A stretch of DNA of 64,000 nucleotides, from assembly GCA_037893245.1 (NCBI GenBank), contig JBAIAA010000254.1, positions 868,001 through 932,000 on the forward strand, written 5' to 3'. The position numbers were made by a program, and so were the translations under genes. Below, in pieces: positions 1 through 10,799 of this stretch. Within the stretch, counting starts at the first letter, position 1, and each line of letters opens with the position of its first letter. The notes below the pieces were generated by a model. The model ran no database searches. It was not told the DNA's origin and saw only the letters and a program-made list of their open reading frames with translations. Origin of the DNA: Crossaster papposus (lineage: Eukaryota > Echinodermata > Asteroidea > Velatida > Solasteridae).

Positions 1-960
1 CCTTGACGACAAAGGAAATTATTCCCAGCCGCGGTTAAAAATAAGATGAATACGTGGACCAAGGCGACATCTCTAGATCTGCCTATCGAACGATCGCGTC
101 AACTTTGGCATTTTACGGAGAGTTATGTACTGCATGTCATCGCATTTACCAATTCAACCAAAAGTGACGTTGTACTGCGGAGCTGCTGATTTGTTTTCCT
201 CACCAGATGTAATATATTGGTCACAGATGAAGTGTGCTAAAACAGAAAATAGAAACTCAGAATATTAACATCCTAAAATTTATTAAAATATCGAAGGTGA
301 ATATCCGCAATGAGTCAAATAATTATAGTTTAAAAAAATATGTGGAATGAAAGTTAGCCTGTCCTAACGAAAATAAAACATTTCGATCATTTCATTGCGA
401 ATTTTAAAAAATCCTTGCAATAAAACCAGCTAAAAAACGGACTTTCTTGAAATCGTTTGGATTTGAAGGGTAAACTTTAATTAAACATTTCTCAAACATA
501 AACTGCCCTTGATCACTGATATCCCAGTTTATATCGGAGATTTTCTAATATTCAAAAAAGCGATACCATTAACATCACTTCAGAATCATCCCGGCAGTGT
601 TTCTCTCCGCTGTTATTTTGATTAACGGTTATTTTTCATGTTGTGCGTTCCAAGGCCCCGTGGTTACTTTGCGAGCGCCGATGCAGAAATTAGGCGCAAC
701 GACCGTTGTATGTCCCGTTAATAAGTCTTTCTCTTGTCAAGTGGTTTCGTAAAAAAAACAATGATGACTAATGATGACTAGGTGCCCAGAGCGTGTCGAG
801 TTTTTTTTCTTTTACACAAGAGTAGAGGTTTTCAGCGGTGGATGAATGTGTTGCCATGCGCAGTGTGTGATTCTGCGATTCAGTACAAGATGACATTGAA
901 CATGCAGTTGTTAGCATGTCATTTCTAGTTGACAAAATACATTAGCATAAGACAGGCTCA
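1..960. other. Non-coding stretch, nothing recognised
   Basis: AT-rich sequence on both strands with no long open frame, no RNA gene signature and no clear repeat boundary. The only local structure is a duplicated short motif (aatgatgacta twice near 761-781). It is treated as intergenic or intronic filler. Confidence 0.6.
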
Positions 961-966
961 CGAGCA

Positions 967-1345
967 TTAAAGATAGGATACATTATTGGTAATTGCTTGA
1001 ATTATCAGGAATCGATAGGTTTGGGTGGTTGTATTTTATAGCAAATATCGTTTAACTGAGCTGTCCGAAGTTTTACAATCATGCATGGATGCTGAGAAAA
1101 GCAAGAAAACCGGCGTTCGTTTTCAACCGGCGTCGGGCAGTGGTTCTTATGTTGTTTTGGTGTTTTTTTCGTGATCGCCGTCCGGCGATCGTATTTTTTT
1201 AATTATAAAAGCCAATTTTCGGATCAATTATAGGATATCTAGCGCAATCATTTTGCTTGATGCCTACATTTATTATTTACTTTTAAATAAGTATATTGCT
1301 TAATAATTCGGTAGTAAAGATTGTTGATATCTGCAAATATCTGCA
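967..1345 (+). mobile_element. Family A MITE, copy 1 (right end eroded)
   Basis: A non-autonomous DNA transposon of the window's most abundant family. The left end follows a TTAA (attaaAGATAGGATACA), then the family signature TTGCTTGAATTATCAGGAAT, the ATGGATGCTGAGAAAAGC block and an internal hairpin GATCGCCG-TC-CGGCGATC at 1173-1190. The expected right inverted end (GGTGTATCCTACCTTTAA) has decayed after about 1345. No transposase is encoded. The TTAA flank points to a piggyBac-like mobiliser, which is an inference. Confidence 0.85.
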
Positions 1346-1397
1346 ATACTTTCGAAATACACATCATACAATCTTAACAGTTTATATTTATTGAGAG

Positions 1398-1427
1398 AGG
1401 AAAACAAAACAAAACAAAACAAAACAC
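1398..1427. repeat. (AAAAC)n microsatellite
   Basis: Five tandem AAAAC units flanked by A-rich sequence, lying just after the eroded right end of the family A copy. Confidence 0.9.
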
Positions 1428-1639
1428 AAAATTCCCGTCTTAAAATACCTATGGTGAAACCTAAAGGTCATTCCGCGTACATTCGGACGTCCATTATTAT
1501 AATGAGCTGCTGTTGGGAACAGTGATTGTGATTCATCGCTAATATGTGACGTCTAATGATAATAGAAAACTATTACACCCTTTGTAAACAGAGTATATGT
1601 ACATGTATTTTTTAAGGCATTTATTATAAGACTGTTATT

Positions 1640-1783
1640 TGAATATGCCTATATAAGTGCCTTTTTCATTATTACTTAGGTATTTTATTATTATTTCTTA
1701 AAATGGCCTTCGATTATAATTATCTGAATGTACATTCTGCATTGTGGAAATAAATGTTGAATTCAATTGAATTGAATTGAAGG
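1640..1783 (+). repeat. Possible retroelement 3' end with (AATTG)n tail
   Basis: AT-rich sequence ends in AATAAATGTTG and runs into a short pentameric AATTG array (about 1760-1780). An AATAAA-type signal followed directly by a tandem tail is typical of the 3' ends of some LINEs and SINEs. No reverse transcriptase sequence is visible upstream, so this is at best a severely 5'-truncated copy. Similar 3' end plus tail structures lie near 45.57 and 48.45 kb. Confidence 0.35.
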
Positions 1784-1787
1784 TAAA

Positions 1788-1872
1788 CCCTTTACGACCT
1801 TGTATAGCACCCCTTAACGACCTTGTTGCACCCCTTAACGACCTTGTAGCACCCCTTAACGACCTTGTACAT
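1788..1872 (+). repeat. 21-bp tandem repeat, about 3.8 copies
   Basis: Tandem units of CGACCTTGTWGCACCCCTTAA. The first unit is slightly longer (TGTATAGC) and the last is cut off at GACCTTGTAC. The array is open in one frame and gives a repetitive Leu/Pro/Asn peptide, which I read as incidental. Confidence 0.9.
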
Positions 1873-2599
1873 GGCATTGTACATTATGTGGCCGGATCGA
1901 CGTGTGTTGTATTTTACGGGAATTGTCCTACTCGTTTAATTGCAAGCGTAACTCAAATACACGAAATTGTCCGACTTCTTTCATAACTGTTTTCGCCCGT
2001 GTCCCCTTTTATAATATATTGTATTGAATACAAATACATTTAGTTGTATGATTTCGTGGAGACGAAAGCAATCTACTGCATTCGCTTAGTATCGGCAGAG
2101 AGAGGAATTGGCTCATTTGCATTATTCCCAGACGACCGCAAACACATTGACGTATAGATCTCGTGTTTTTATCTTTGTAGAATCTTTTAGCTGCTGCGCC
2201 CGACCGAGTTCCAAATAAAGTCCACGTTTAACTTAAAAGGCAAGTATGTGAGAGCTCAGGCCAACTCTTACGTCACGAACTTCACCCCGTCAATTGGTGA
2301 CCGGGATAGAATGACACGCGTTACAAAGAGTTCGGGGTAAATAGCGATTTATTTATAGGGAGCCGATCGGGGAAAACGAAGCACGGAGCACGATCTTGTC
2401 CCTGTGACGAGTTTGTGTCGTACATGGCGTTTCCCTAATCCGTTTCATTATTCCTCCGGAAGTGGTTTTAGCGAAACCTAGCCCTTTTAACGAGCGTGGA
2501 GGAATCTTAGAGGCATATCCTCTCCAATTTAGTCGTCCGCTGGTCGCAACAGGTGGAGAGGTCAGTTACGAGGTCATAACACTTACACTGTATGCAAAA

Positions 2600-2856
2600 G
2601 GAATTCCGTAACATTTACGGTGGAAAGTCATGCTTTGACCGTATTTGTTACGGTCGGACCGTAGTTAGATTTACTGACAGACCGTATTGTTTACGGTGAC
2701 AAGTCTGTAAAGTGACAGACAAATTATGTAAAGTAGAAGGATTTACAGACTTTTCACAGTAAGCAGAATACGGTTTATCTACGGTCCGACCATAACAAAT
2801 TATAGTGTACAGTTTGCATCTCGCTGCACAATTTTCGACCGTAAATTGAACGGATT
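2600..2856. mobile_element. Foldback (inverted-repeat) element
   Basis: The two halves are imperfect reverse complements. The left half has TTTGTTACGGTCGGACCGTAG (about 2643-2663) and the right half carries its complement CTACGGTCCGACCATAACAAA (about 2779-2799). The outer parts also pair (ATTTACGG near 2610 with CCGTAAAT near 2838), as does AGTCTGTAAA with TTTACAGACT near the centre. ACGGT/ACCGT recurs throughout. The size and structure fit a MITE; no second copy is seen in the window. Confidence 0.65.
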
Positions 2857-3124
2857 TTTGTTTAATAGTGGTGCTCGTTAAATACATCTGTCAATAAAGA
2901 ATAATTCATGCTGTCACTAAAACACCTTTTAAATATTATAGCTTATTTGAGCAAAACAAATCCTGGCACCAGTTATTAATTGTAACATTTTAAAACCGTA
3001 TGCACAAAATGTCAACATTTCTTTATCGACTTTCTTGATTTTACAAAAAGACAAGACCTTCGTTTGTACAATAATGAAACATTCTTAGAGGGTGTTAAGT
3101 AGGTTAACACACTCGGTAGCGCGT

Positions 3125-3178
3125 CGTTCGTGGGTGGTGATTGGCCCTCGGACTTCGGGCCGTTCTCGCCCACGAACG
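3125..3178. repeat. GC-rich two-tier palindrome
   Basis: Perfect 10-bp arms CGTTCGTGGG (3125-3134) and CCCACGAACG (3169-3178) enclose a second hairpin GGCCC...GGGCC. Just upstream, ACTCGGTAGCGCG resembles a tRNA D-arm, but no B box follows, so I do not call a tRNA or SINE. Confidence 0.6.
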
Positions 3179-3546
3179 GCGGACTCCTCGTGTATTCCCC
3201 TACTCGTATACTTTATAATTATGTAGACAAATCAGCGCTTTTATTTGTTTTGTTTTCACTTTGTTTAATCAATTTAAAACAAAAAAAACTTGTCCTGATA
3301 AGGGTAGCCTTGCACTCTGAGGACGAGGTTAAAAACCACTGTTCTCCCATGGAGTTTACACTTGTCATTAGTAGTCGAGCGATGGCTGGCGGTAAATATT
3401 TGCCGAGATCCACATCCGGGGAGAAAAAGCACGATGAGCTGGGACCACATGGAAATTAGTTTATGTTTCTCGTCCCGGGGGACATGAAACTTAAAGAGAT
3501 AACGGGTTATGACGATGTTCCTCTAAACTTGAATTTCCAATGAGTT

Positions 3547-3903
3547 AAAGGTAGGATACACCATTTGCAGATATCGAAAATATTTACTACCGAATTATTA
3601 AGAAATATCTTACTCATTTGAATGTAACTAATGACTCTAGACATCCAGCAAAATGATTGCGCTAGATATCCTGTAATTATTTTGAAAAATATAATTTTGG
3701 ACGGCGATCGCGAAAAACAAAGTTAACATACAAATAACTGTATGACGCCGGTTGGAAACAAACGCTGTTTTCGTGCTTTTCTCGGCATCCATAAATGTAA
3801 AACTTCGGACAGGTCAGTTAAACAAAATTTACTATAAAATAGAACCCCTAAATCTACCCATTCATGATAATTCAAGCAATTACCAATGGTGTATTCTACC
3901 TTT
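3547..3903 (-). mobile_element. Family A MITE, copy 2, both ends present
   Basis: Complete copy in reverse orientation. TTAA precedes AGGTAGGATACACCATT, and the other end reads GGTGTATTCTACC followed by TTAA. Inside are the family blocks (TTACTACCGAATTATTA, ATTGCGCTAGATATCCTG, CGGCGATCGCGA, ACGCCGGTTG, CAAGCAATTACC). One arm of the internal hairpin is deleted (only GGCGATCGCG remains, near 3702). The TTAA at both ends is compatible with a TTAA target duplication. Confidence 0.9.
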
Positions 3904-4080
3904 AACACATAACTTATATTTAACTGTTATCAATTTTGAAGTCTAAGATTTAGTATTCCGGCAACATTTTATAAAACGGCCGAGATTCAGATTTTGTATT
4001 TTAATTTTGGTTAGACTTGCGGACCAGAAACAGTAATTTAGATTTATGTGGCCTTTTTATAATTTAGAGACTTGTGGATT

Positions 4081-4140
4081 GCGCGGGAAGGTTTTCCCGC
4101 CCTTTGACCAGAGATGAGTGAGCCCAATATAAAGCCACGA
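4081..4140. promoter_or_regulatory. Inverted E2F-type site pair with nearby TATA-like motif
   Basis: GCGCGGGAA (4081-4089) and TTTTCCCGCCC (4092-4102) are two face-to-face matches to the E2F/DP consensus TTTSSCGC. About 25 bp downstream is AATATAAAG (about 4127-4135), a possible TATA box. Paired inverted E2F sites are typical of cell-cycle promoters, but no convincing coding sequence follows, so the assignment rests on motif spelling only. Confidence 0.35.
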
Positions 4141-4964
4141 AGTAACGGAATGTAATAATGGGAAATAGCGCGAGACGAATGAGACGAATAAGGGGCGAGC
4201 TAAGAAACCTCACCGGTCTACACATTTTGTTAAATTTTCGTTTGGTTTGAGTCGCCGACTGTTTGAATCTAGTTCACTTTCGGTGGTAAATCCCTTTAAA
4301 AATTATAAACTTGACGAAATTGGGACAGTGGTAAAAGAGATTAAAGGAAAACAAACAAAAAACGGAGCTCGCCATTTCCCCCACACCCATGTAATAGTAT
4401 ACTCCCTTTGCATAAACTCACGGAAATGTACATCCTCAAAGTCAATACGCGAATCCGAGTAATTCCTAATACGCGCGTCTTCTGATTTGTTTTTTCTCTT
4501 TAGGAGCTCTTAAAAAGTGCTTGTCCCCGCGAGCAAAGGCGCGCCGATGTCGTCGGGTAAACAGCCCTGGCTGTAAGCCCCGTCGCAAAAACATTCTCTC
4601 CCGATCAAGATAGAATAAATACTTATCTCCCTTCCATTATACTTGCACTGAAGGTACTCTCCCCAAAATCATGTTTTTAAGTATTTTATCTGCATATGGG
4701 TTTCAAATTCGGACAAGTACTTTGCCGCTTGTTGTCAATAGCTGCCCATTTCACTTTAGAATTGAGCCAAAATCGGAACCGTTTTGTTTTTATAAGGACA
4801 TACGTACCACACGGCCGTTTCATATTGCTTCACATTGGAAATCTATTTACACAACAAAGAGGGCGCTGCCTGGAGTGTGCGCACAAAATCGTTCAATTTC
4901 GGTGACCCGCAGCTTCCGAGCTTGTTCTTTAAGTAGAAGGAAAGGTGATAAGCTTCAATGCCAA

Positions 4965-4981
4965 GACCTTATATAAAGGTC
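4965..4981. promoter_or_regulatory. Palindrome centred on ATATA (GACCTT/AAGGTC)
   Basis: GACCTT-ATATA-AAGGTC is a perfect inverted repeat. AAGGTC resembles a nuclear-receptor half-site and the centre reads as a TATA-like TATATAAAG. Function is not established. Confidence 0.25.
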
Positions 4982-5940
4982 GAAGGTGCGCATGCTGCCT
5001 CCTTCTAGGAAGAACACGACACCGTGGACGACACTTGGGCTGTCGGGTTGAACAGCCCAGCCGAGAAATGTAATTAGACAATGGTGCTGACCTTTTTAGC
5101 GCGCGCCAAGAGAGACTCTGCGTTTTTGGCAGGGTCGCCGGGATGACATTTTGGGAGAATAAGGAATAAGAAGATGACAAAAATGTGTTGGGAGCACGAA
5201 CAGATGGAATAATTCGGTTCGTCAAATGCTTTCAGCCTAAAACCTGATTATTGCATGTGGGTTAAAGCATGGGAACAATTTAACAGATGGTGTTAACGGT
5301 TCCGTGTATAAACCTCAGTTTTCAGAAAATAAGGACAATTAGATTCTACTGACACCCCCAACACGTTGATTGGTTTTGTTTGCTTGTTAAAAACTGTTTT
5401 TAATTGAAATGGAAAGCTTTACTGTGGATGGCAAGACTGTAGATTCCGAATTGAACTTCTTGCACGCCTTGATTTGCCTCATTGAAATCGCCGTCGTATT
5501 CGATATTTTGACGATTTTCTCAACAAAAAAGCAGTGCGTGGGTGGGCGAAACTTAAGCCTTAAAAGCATATTTTACCTTAATAGATTCCCGTTAAGACGC
5601 CGAGTTCATTACACCGAGTGGGCGTGAAAAGAAGTTAAATGGAGGGGATTGGTCATGTCATGGAGAAGATTCCTTCTTTTGATGTCTTTCAGAATGATTG
5701 AATGCGTGGGCTAGATTTCCAAGAACTAATTTGTAATTTGAAAGATCTTTTGCACAGAGAAGCCAAACATTTCCCTTAGGTCCCAGCCAACAGAGCTAGG
5801 AGGAATGAACCTTATAGAGTCCATGTGATGAATTTGTCTTGGGGAAACACATTGTGTGCCAAAATCGTCTATACCAAGGACGCGGCTCTAACGTGTTCGA
5901 GCCGCTGGCACGTAAAGGCGCCTCTGGCGGCCGGCCACTT

Positions 5941-6287
5941 GGATAGATTTGGGGGGTTGTATTTTATAGTAGATTATCGTTAAACTGACCTTTCCGAAGT
6001 TTTACAATCATGGATGCTGAGAAAAGCACGAAACCCGGCGTTCGTTTTCAACCGGCGACGGGCAGTTGTTCTTATTGTTTTTTTGTGTTTTTGTTCGCGA
6101 TCGCCATCTGGCGATGGAGAATTAGTTTTTTATACAATTAATTTTTTAACAGTTACAGGACATATAGCGAAATCAGTTTGCTGGATGCCTATACAATCAA
6201 TATTTACTTACTCAAATAAGTAAGATATTTCTTAATAATTTGGTAGTAAAATTTATCGATATCTGCAAATGGTGTATCCTACCTTTA
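5941..6287 (+). mobile_element. Family A MITE, copy 3, 5'-truncated
   Basis: Begins inside the family consensus at GGATAGATTTGGGGGGTTG, so the left inverted end is missing. It runs to an intact right end GGTGTATCCTACCTTTAA. The internal hairpin is perfect, ATCGCCA-TC-TGGCGAT (6100-6115), with an A/T pair where copy 1 has G/C. Confidence 0.88.
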
Positions 6288-6744
6288 AAGCTATACCAGA
6301 ACGAGAAAACAAAGGATGTGAAGAGATGTAAAAACAAATTAAAATAACAGAAGATAAGGTAGACTGATAAAAAAAACTGGAAACTTTGTATTTTTCTTAC
6401 CATTTTCAAACAAGTGCTAAAATAACAACACTGACGGAGCAAATTGAAGTATCAAAGTGCAAGAAAGACTAACATACAGCAGGTGACCGCGAGAGATGCG
6501 AACGGAGGAACGTCTAGAGAAGGTATAAGATGCTTCGCCACAGACAATCAAAAACAGCTTGCTGGTTTTCTTAACAACAACATTCTTCCCACGCACAAGA
6601 CTATGCATAAGCAATTAAATCCAGTGCCGAAATAGCAAAACTAAAATAAGAGAGAGAGAGCGAGAAAGCTTGGGGGTTTAAAAAATAGATCGCTTCTATA
6701 ATGGAGCTGAAATTTTTAACAAGAAAAGGCCAGGAGGGGTCGGC

Positions 6745-6758
6745 TGATGACGTCAGCA
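6745..6758. promoter_or_regulatory. CRE / Maf-type bZIP site
   Basis: TGATGACGTCAGCA contains the CRE core TGACGTCA and matches the C-type Maf recognition element TGCTGACGTCAGCA at 13 of 14 positions. No adjacent gene could be identified. Confidence 0.3.
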
Positions 6759-6917
6759 TCTCTCAGCCAACCTCAATTCACCTCCTCTTGTTTTTCTTTC
6801 TCTGTTCTTCGCTTTTTAGTAAACAGCTCATCCTTGTTTCTCTTGCAAGCGTCTCCCCTTGGGGCATCTAGGTCTATATAAATAATGGTACATGGTTCGT
6901 ATCGTGTGTAAAAAAAA

Positions 6918-6933
6918 GGGGGGGGGGGGGGGG
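6918..6933 (+). repeat. Poly(G) tract, 16 G
   Basis: An uninterrupted 16-G run preceded by seven A. One of at least seven G or C homopolymers of 15 or more in the window. Confidence 0.95.
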
Positions 6934-7200
6934 TTTCCAAGCTCTAATGGACGATTGCAGGGTCCGCTTGCTGGATTGACTATCAATTCGATAGCACTGT
7001 CGGCCTAATGCGCGCATAATGAATATGCAATTTTGAGCCTGGGCAGTTACTAACAAACCGTGCTGATTATTTTCTGTTTAAAGCGCAATTTTGCTCTAAA
7101 TTCTAGATTTTGATAAATCCCGGCAATTTAGGGATCATCTGATAGCAATAAAACAATTTCTTTTCTAGTTTTCCGTCCATGCGAAATCTATCCATGTACT

Positions 7201-7362
7201 TACAAATCATGCCTACGAGTAGTAGCAAGATACATATTCACAAACTGGATCTTGGTGTCTACTTCATCAGTTATCTACAGTAGATAGCAAGTTTAATAAT
7301 ACAAATCATGTGTGCGTGATAGCAATATGCACACAAACTGGATGTTGGTGTCTACAGTTTTC
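7201..7362 (+). repeat. Imperfect direct duplication, about 98-bp period
   Basis: ACAAATCATG...TAGCAAGATAC...CACAAACTGGATCTTGGTGTCTAC is repeated about 98 bp later as ACAAATCATG...ATAGCAATATGC...CACAAACTGGATGTTGGTGTCTAC. A small palindrome TATCTAC-A-GTAGATA (about 7272-7286) lies between the units. Confidence 0.7.
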
Positions 7363-7674
7363 AAAAGTAGGCAGAAAAGTTCAGCGCATCCGCAACTCTC
7401 CGAGGGACGTGCCAGTGTAGTGCAGTCCTTTGTCTCAGAGCCTCACACGACCGGCTTAGAGACCGCGAGCACTCTTCGCTAATAATCGCCGGGCTGCTGG
7501 CAATTCGAGATGCAGCACTAAAGCAAGCCATGAAAAGACTAATTTACCGCAAACAACCGGCATGCGCGGCTCAGATTTCAACTCCACATTCTCTCTTTCT
7601 CTCTCTCCCTCTCGGATAAAAAAAGAGAAGAATATCACTTAAGACCAAAGCCAGATGAATAAAAGAAGAAAAAA

Positions 7675-8024
7675 GGGCGGGGCTGCGCCGAACTCAGAGG
7701 GACTGAAACAAAATGGGAGGTGTGCGGAGGAGGCACTGCCACTGCCACTGCCTCGAGGGTCTCTTATATGCGATGCTTCATTCAGGCAAATGTAATTTAA
7801 AAATATATCGCCATGAAATCGTCGCCAGGACTGCCAGAGGGCTTCAAGCTGCGTTATTAGATGAGCCCGCGCTTGGAAATGGGGAAAAGCTGGAGCTAAT
7901 GTTAGACGAGAGATTCATGCAGCCCTGTAGGTCACTCTGGGTTGTTTATTCCGAGCTTCTGTTACTTGTTTTCGTTTTCGAAGAGCCGTTTTTGTTTTTA
8001 TCAAATCAGACTGAAGAATAAAGG
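7675..8024 (+). CDS. Doubtful 102-codon ORF downstream of a GC box
   Basis: An ATG at 7713 in a good context (acaaaATGGGAG) opens 102 codons ending at 8021. GGGCGGGGC, an Sp1/KLF-type GC box, lies at about 7676-7684, and AATAAA overlaps the stop region. The start is Gly/Arg/His/Cys-rich (MGGVRRRHCHCHC), from a CACTGC-repeating stretch, the end is hydrophobic, and no domain is recognised. The middle (about 7810-7920) also reads like conserved regulatory DNA. I think a non-coding reading is more likely. Confidence 0.15.
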
Positions 8025-8093
8025 ATTCTGAATGGGGTCTCACACGGAAGGCATGTACATTTATTTGCTGAAAGGGTATGATCCAGAACAGCG

Positions 8094-8151
8094 AGGGAGC
8101 TGGGGAGGTGGTTTCACCCCGGCGGTCCTGGTTCTACCCTCCCAGCTCCCT
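8094..8151. repeat. 58-nt hairpin with near-perfect stem
   Basis: AGGGAGCTGGGGAGG (8094-8108) pairs with CCTCCCAGCTCCCT (about 8138-8151) apart from a one-base bulge, and inner bases GGTGG and CTACC extend the stem. The length and stem resemble a compact miRNA precursor or a cruciform-forming site. No known miRNA was recognised. Confidence 0.5.
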
Positions 8152-8159
8152 GAGATATT

Positions 8160-10360
8160 GACAGTACGGTGTCATAAGATACGGTCTCTGGGTGTAAACT
8201 GATTAGAGTCCATCACAGGATTGCATCGCTGCAAGCTAAGCCGATAAACGGATGGTTCTGGCTTTGCTTATTATATCGGCAGACTTCAAAGTCAACCTTC
8301 CCCAGGATGTGTTTTTTCTCTTCTTCCTCTTTTATTAGTGGTGCAGCTCGCGTGGACGGTATTAATTTCTTATTTGCGTGTGGGGTGTGCGGGTGGGCAC
8401 AAAGAGAACCCAACACTCGGGATTATTATGATAAAATATGCGCATAAAACATGGAGCGCCGGCACAGCCTGCACTGGTGCGCACTCGTGACACATTTTGA
8501 GTCGAGTGGGTCCGGGGATTACTGTTTGCCCGTGCCTCAGCGCCGCGCGCGACAGTATTCATTTATTCACCCTCGTCCGGAGTGGGTAGATTCATCAGTT
8601 TCACACCATCAAGGCGATCACTAGCAAGATGACACTGTCCAGGTGGTTTTTTGTTTGTTCATTCTTAAGAAAAAAAGGTTCGAGTATAGGCCTATTCTCA
8701 AGATGGAATGTATATTTTAAACTCGACCCATCCCGGGACACATCATCAAAGCCCCTTGAATAATTAGCCGCATTTAAATGATAATAATGCTTGGCACTTT
8801 AGAACTTTAGGGAATAAACCTTCTACAAGGCTTTCCTGTAGCTCAAGGTCTATAATTCAGAGAGTAAAACAAAAAAAGACAAAAAAGGTGCAGATATATC
8901 AAATGGACAATTGTCACATTTATTTTGTTCAATTTATATTTGCGAGCGGTCTGTCAATGTCAACGCCAGCGCGCACCGGAATGAGAAATTACCTCGGTAA
9001 GTGCTGAGCGCGGGGTTTAGTCTCCTAATACAAAATATCGATGCACGGGCCTTGCTGGGTAGGCCGACTGAAGTGGAATTCTGTTTGTTTATCTCATGAT
9101 TGGTGGTTTCAGGTTTTTTTTCTTTTTCTGTGCAACGCCTTAGATTGCCAGTGGTCGTAAAAAATCCACGCGACTCTCCGTCATTTATTGGAATCAATGC
9201 GTATCTCGAAACGCGTCTTTACTCACGGGAGGAGGTGCACGTACCTTGTTTCAGGTGGCGATGATGTCTTCTTAGAATGCGAGGCCGGTTTCCGAGTCGC
9301 ACTAACTGAAAGAGACGGAAACAAAAGAAAAACATCATTAACTGATGACACGGATGAACATTAAAGTTCTTCGATTAAAAACAACAACAAATAAATACCG
9401 TTGTAACCTAAAAACCCTCTGATCTAAACAAGTATACAAAAATATCGTCTTTTGTTGAATGTGGTGTTGAGACATGAAACGTTTTACAAATCCCTGGCTT
9501 CGGCCCCGTCTCCGGCTATTGGTAAACTGTATAAAATGAAGCCTAATACGAAGACGAAGCTGGGTTTTTGAAAATGACCTAGGTCGTGATCGTTTCAGCA
9601 CTTCTCATTCATTTAATGCTGTCTGTCATTCTTGTTCAGTACACAATGACGAGAGTACATGATGGTGCAGTAGGCAGTGTGCACACGCACAGAGGGTAAA
9701 CCGCCCTCTGGCGTCTACAAACATGTTCATGTGAATGACTGGAATTCAGTAAAAGACTGGAAGAGCGTTGTGGACTTATCGTGACCGTTTTAAGTGCTGA
9801 GAGGTTTATAGTGCTTCTCCTGAATAACTTGTTCCTTTCTTGTCCTCTCCGTCCTTACCGATGACCGTGGATCCGCATAGGAATCCTGCCCAAAATCGAG
9901 TTAAGGTTTGCACTCAATAAACTCAGAGACAAGCTTCGACAGCTAAGATGCGAGTTTTCAAACCCCCCTCCAAAAAAAAAAAAAAAAAAACCCACGAAAA
10001 AACACGAAAAAAAACGACCAAGTCGTGAACATTCGAGTTTTTTTCGGAGAGTTAAATATAGTGCCGACATGCGAGGCTATAGCACAAACCGATCAGGCCG
10101 AAGCTTCCTATTAGAGGACACCCAATCGTGGACACTTTCGCACTCGGTGAAAGGAGAGCAATGTAACCCGCCCACCAAGCCGCTTGGTATTGGGGTCAAG
10201 ACGGGAATTTGATCCGACGGTTGAGCGCACCGGGCCGAGTGAATTGTTTATAGCACCGGGCTGGTAATTTGTTTTCTTCTCGTTTTGCCTTTTTTTCCAC
10301 GTCCACTGCACCATTCCGTTGAATCACTTGACCAAATGCAACAAGTATGCCGGGCAAGAA
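8160..10360. other. No gene recognised; CTCF-like motif at 9701
   Basis: Mixed-composition DNA with short incidental ORFs and no recognisable domain. CCGCCCTCTGGCG (9701-9713) resembles the CTCF core. An A-tract lies near 9968-9990. Confidence 0.5.
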
Positions 10361-10369
10361 AATGTGGGA

Positions 10370-10640
10370 AATGGCTATTCAGGTTGGCGCAGTTGCTCCC
10401 CTTCCACTGTTGTGACCTGGATTCGATTCCTGTTGTGGCTGAGTTTTCAGTCTCTGCCTGATCGCGTCCCCCACCCCCTTCCCAGCGAGTATTCTTCTGG
10501 GGTTTCCATCCCTTCTCTAGTCTTTAATTTATTCACTTCTTACAAGTTTCTTCTGGCTTGTGAGCTGCAGTTAGTGCCCAGACCACTTTTGATGAATCCG
10601 TGGGTTCAGTACCAGAAATATATACATATATAAATAATTT
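10370..10640 (+). mobile_element. Candidate tRNA-derived SINE
   Basis: TGGCGCAGTTGC (10385-10396) matches the Pol III A box TRGCNNARYNGG in 11 of 12 positions. About 45 bp later GGATTCGATTCC (about 10421-10432) is a near-consensus B box (GGTTCGANTCC). The spacing is that of a tRNA head. It is followed by about 190 bp of unrelated body and then an AT-rich simple tail (TACATATATAAATAA), the usual three-part SINE layout. No second full copy is seen in the window; GTGCCCAGAC in its body recurs near 29.43 kb. The tRNA of origin could not be decided. Confidence 0.55.
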
Positions 10641-10795
10641 TAAAAACAGTTTTAATAATGAATAAATAAATGTTTAATAAAAATAATAGTAATAAATAAA
10701 TAAATAAATAATAAATACATTATTAATAAATTGTACATTAATTAATTATTGTACATTAATTAATTATTAATAAATTAATGAATAAAGGTATGCTA
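10618..10795. repeat. AT-rich (AATA/ATTAAT)n low-complexity tail
   Basis: Arrays of AAATAAAT and TTAATTAATTATT immediately after the SINE candidate, including a duplicated TTGTACATTAATTAATTATT at about 10731-10770. Probably an expanded SINE tail. Confidence 0.85.
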
Positions 10796-10799
10796 ACCC

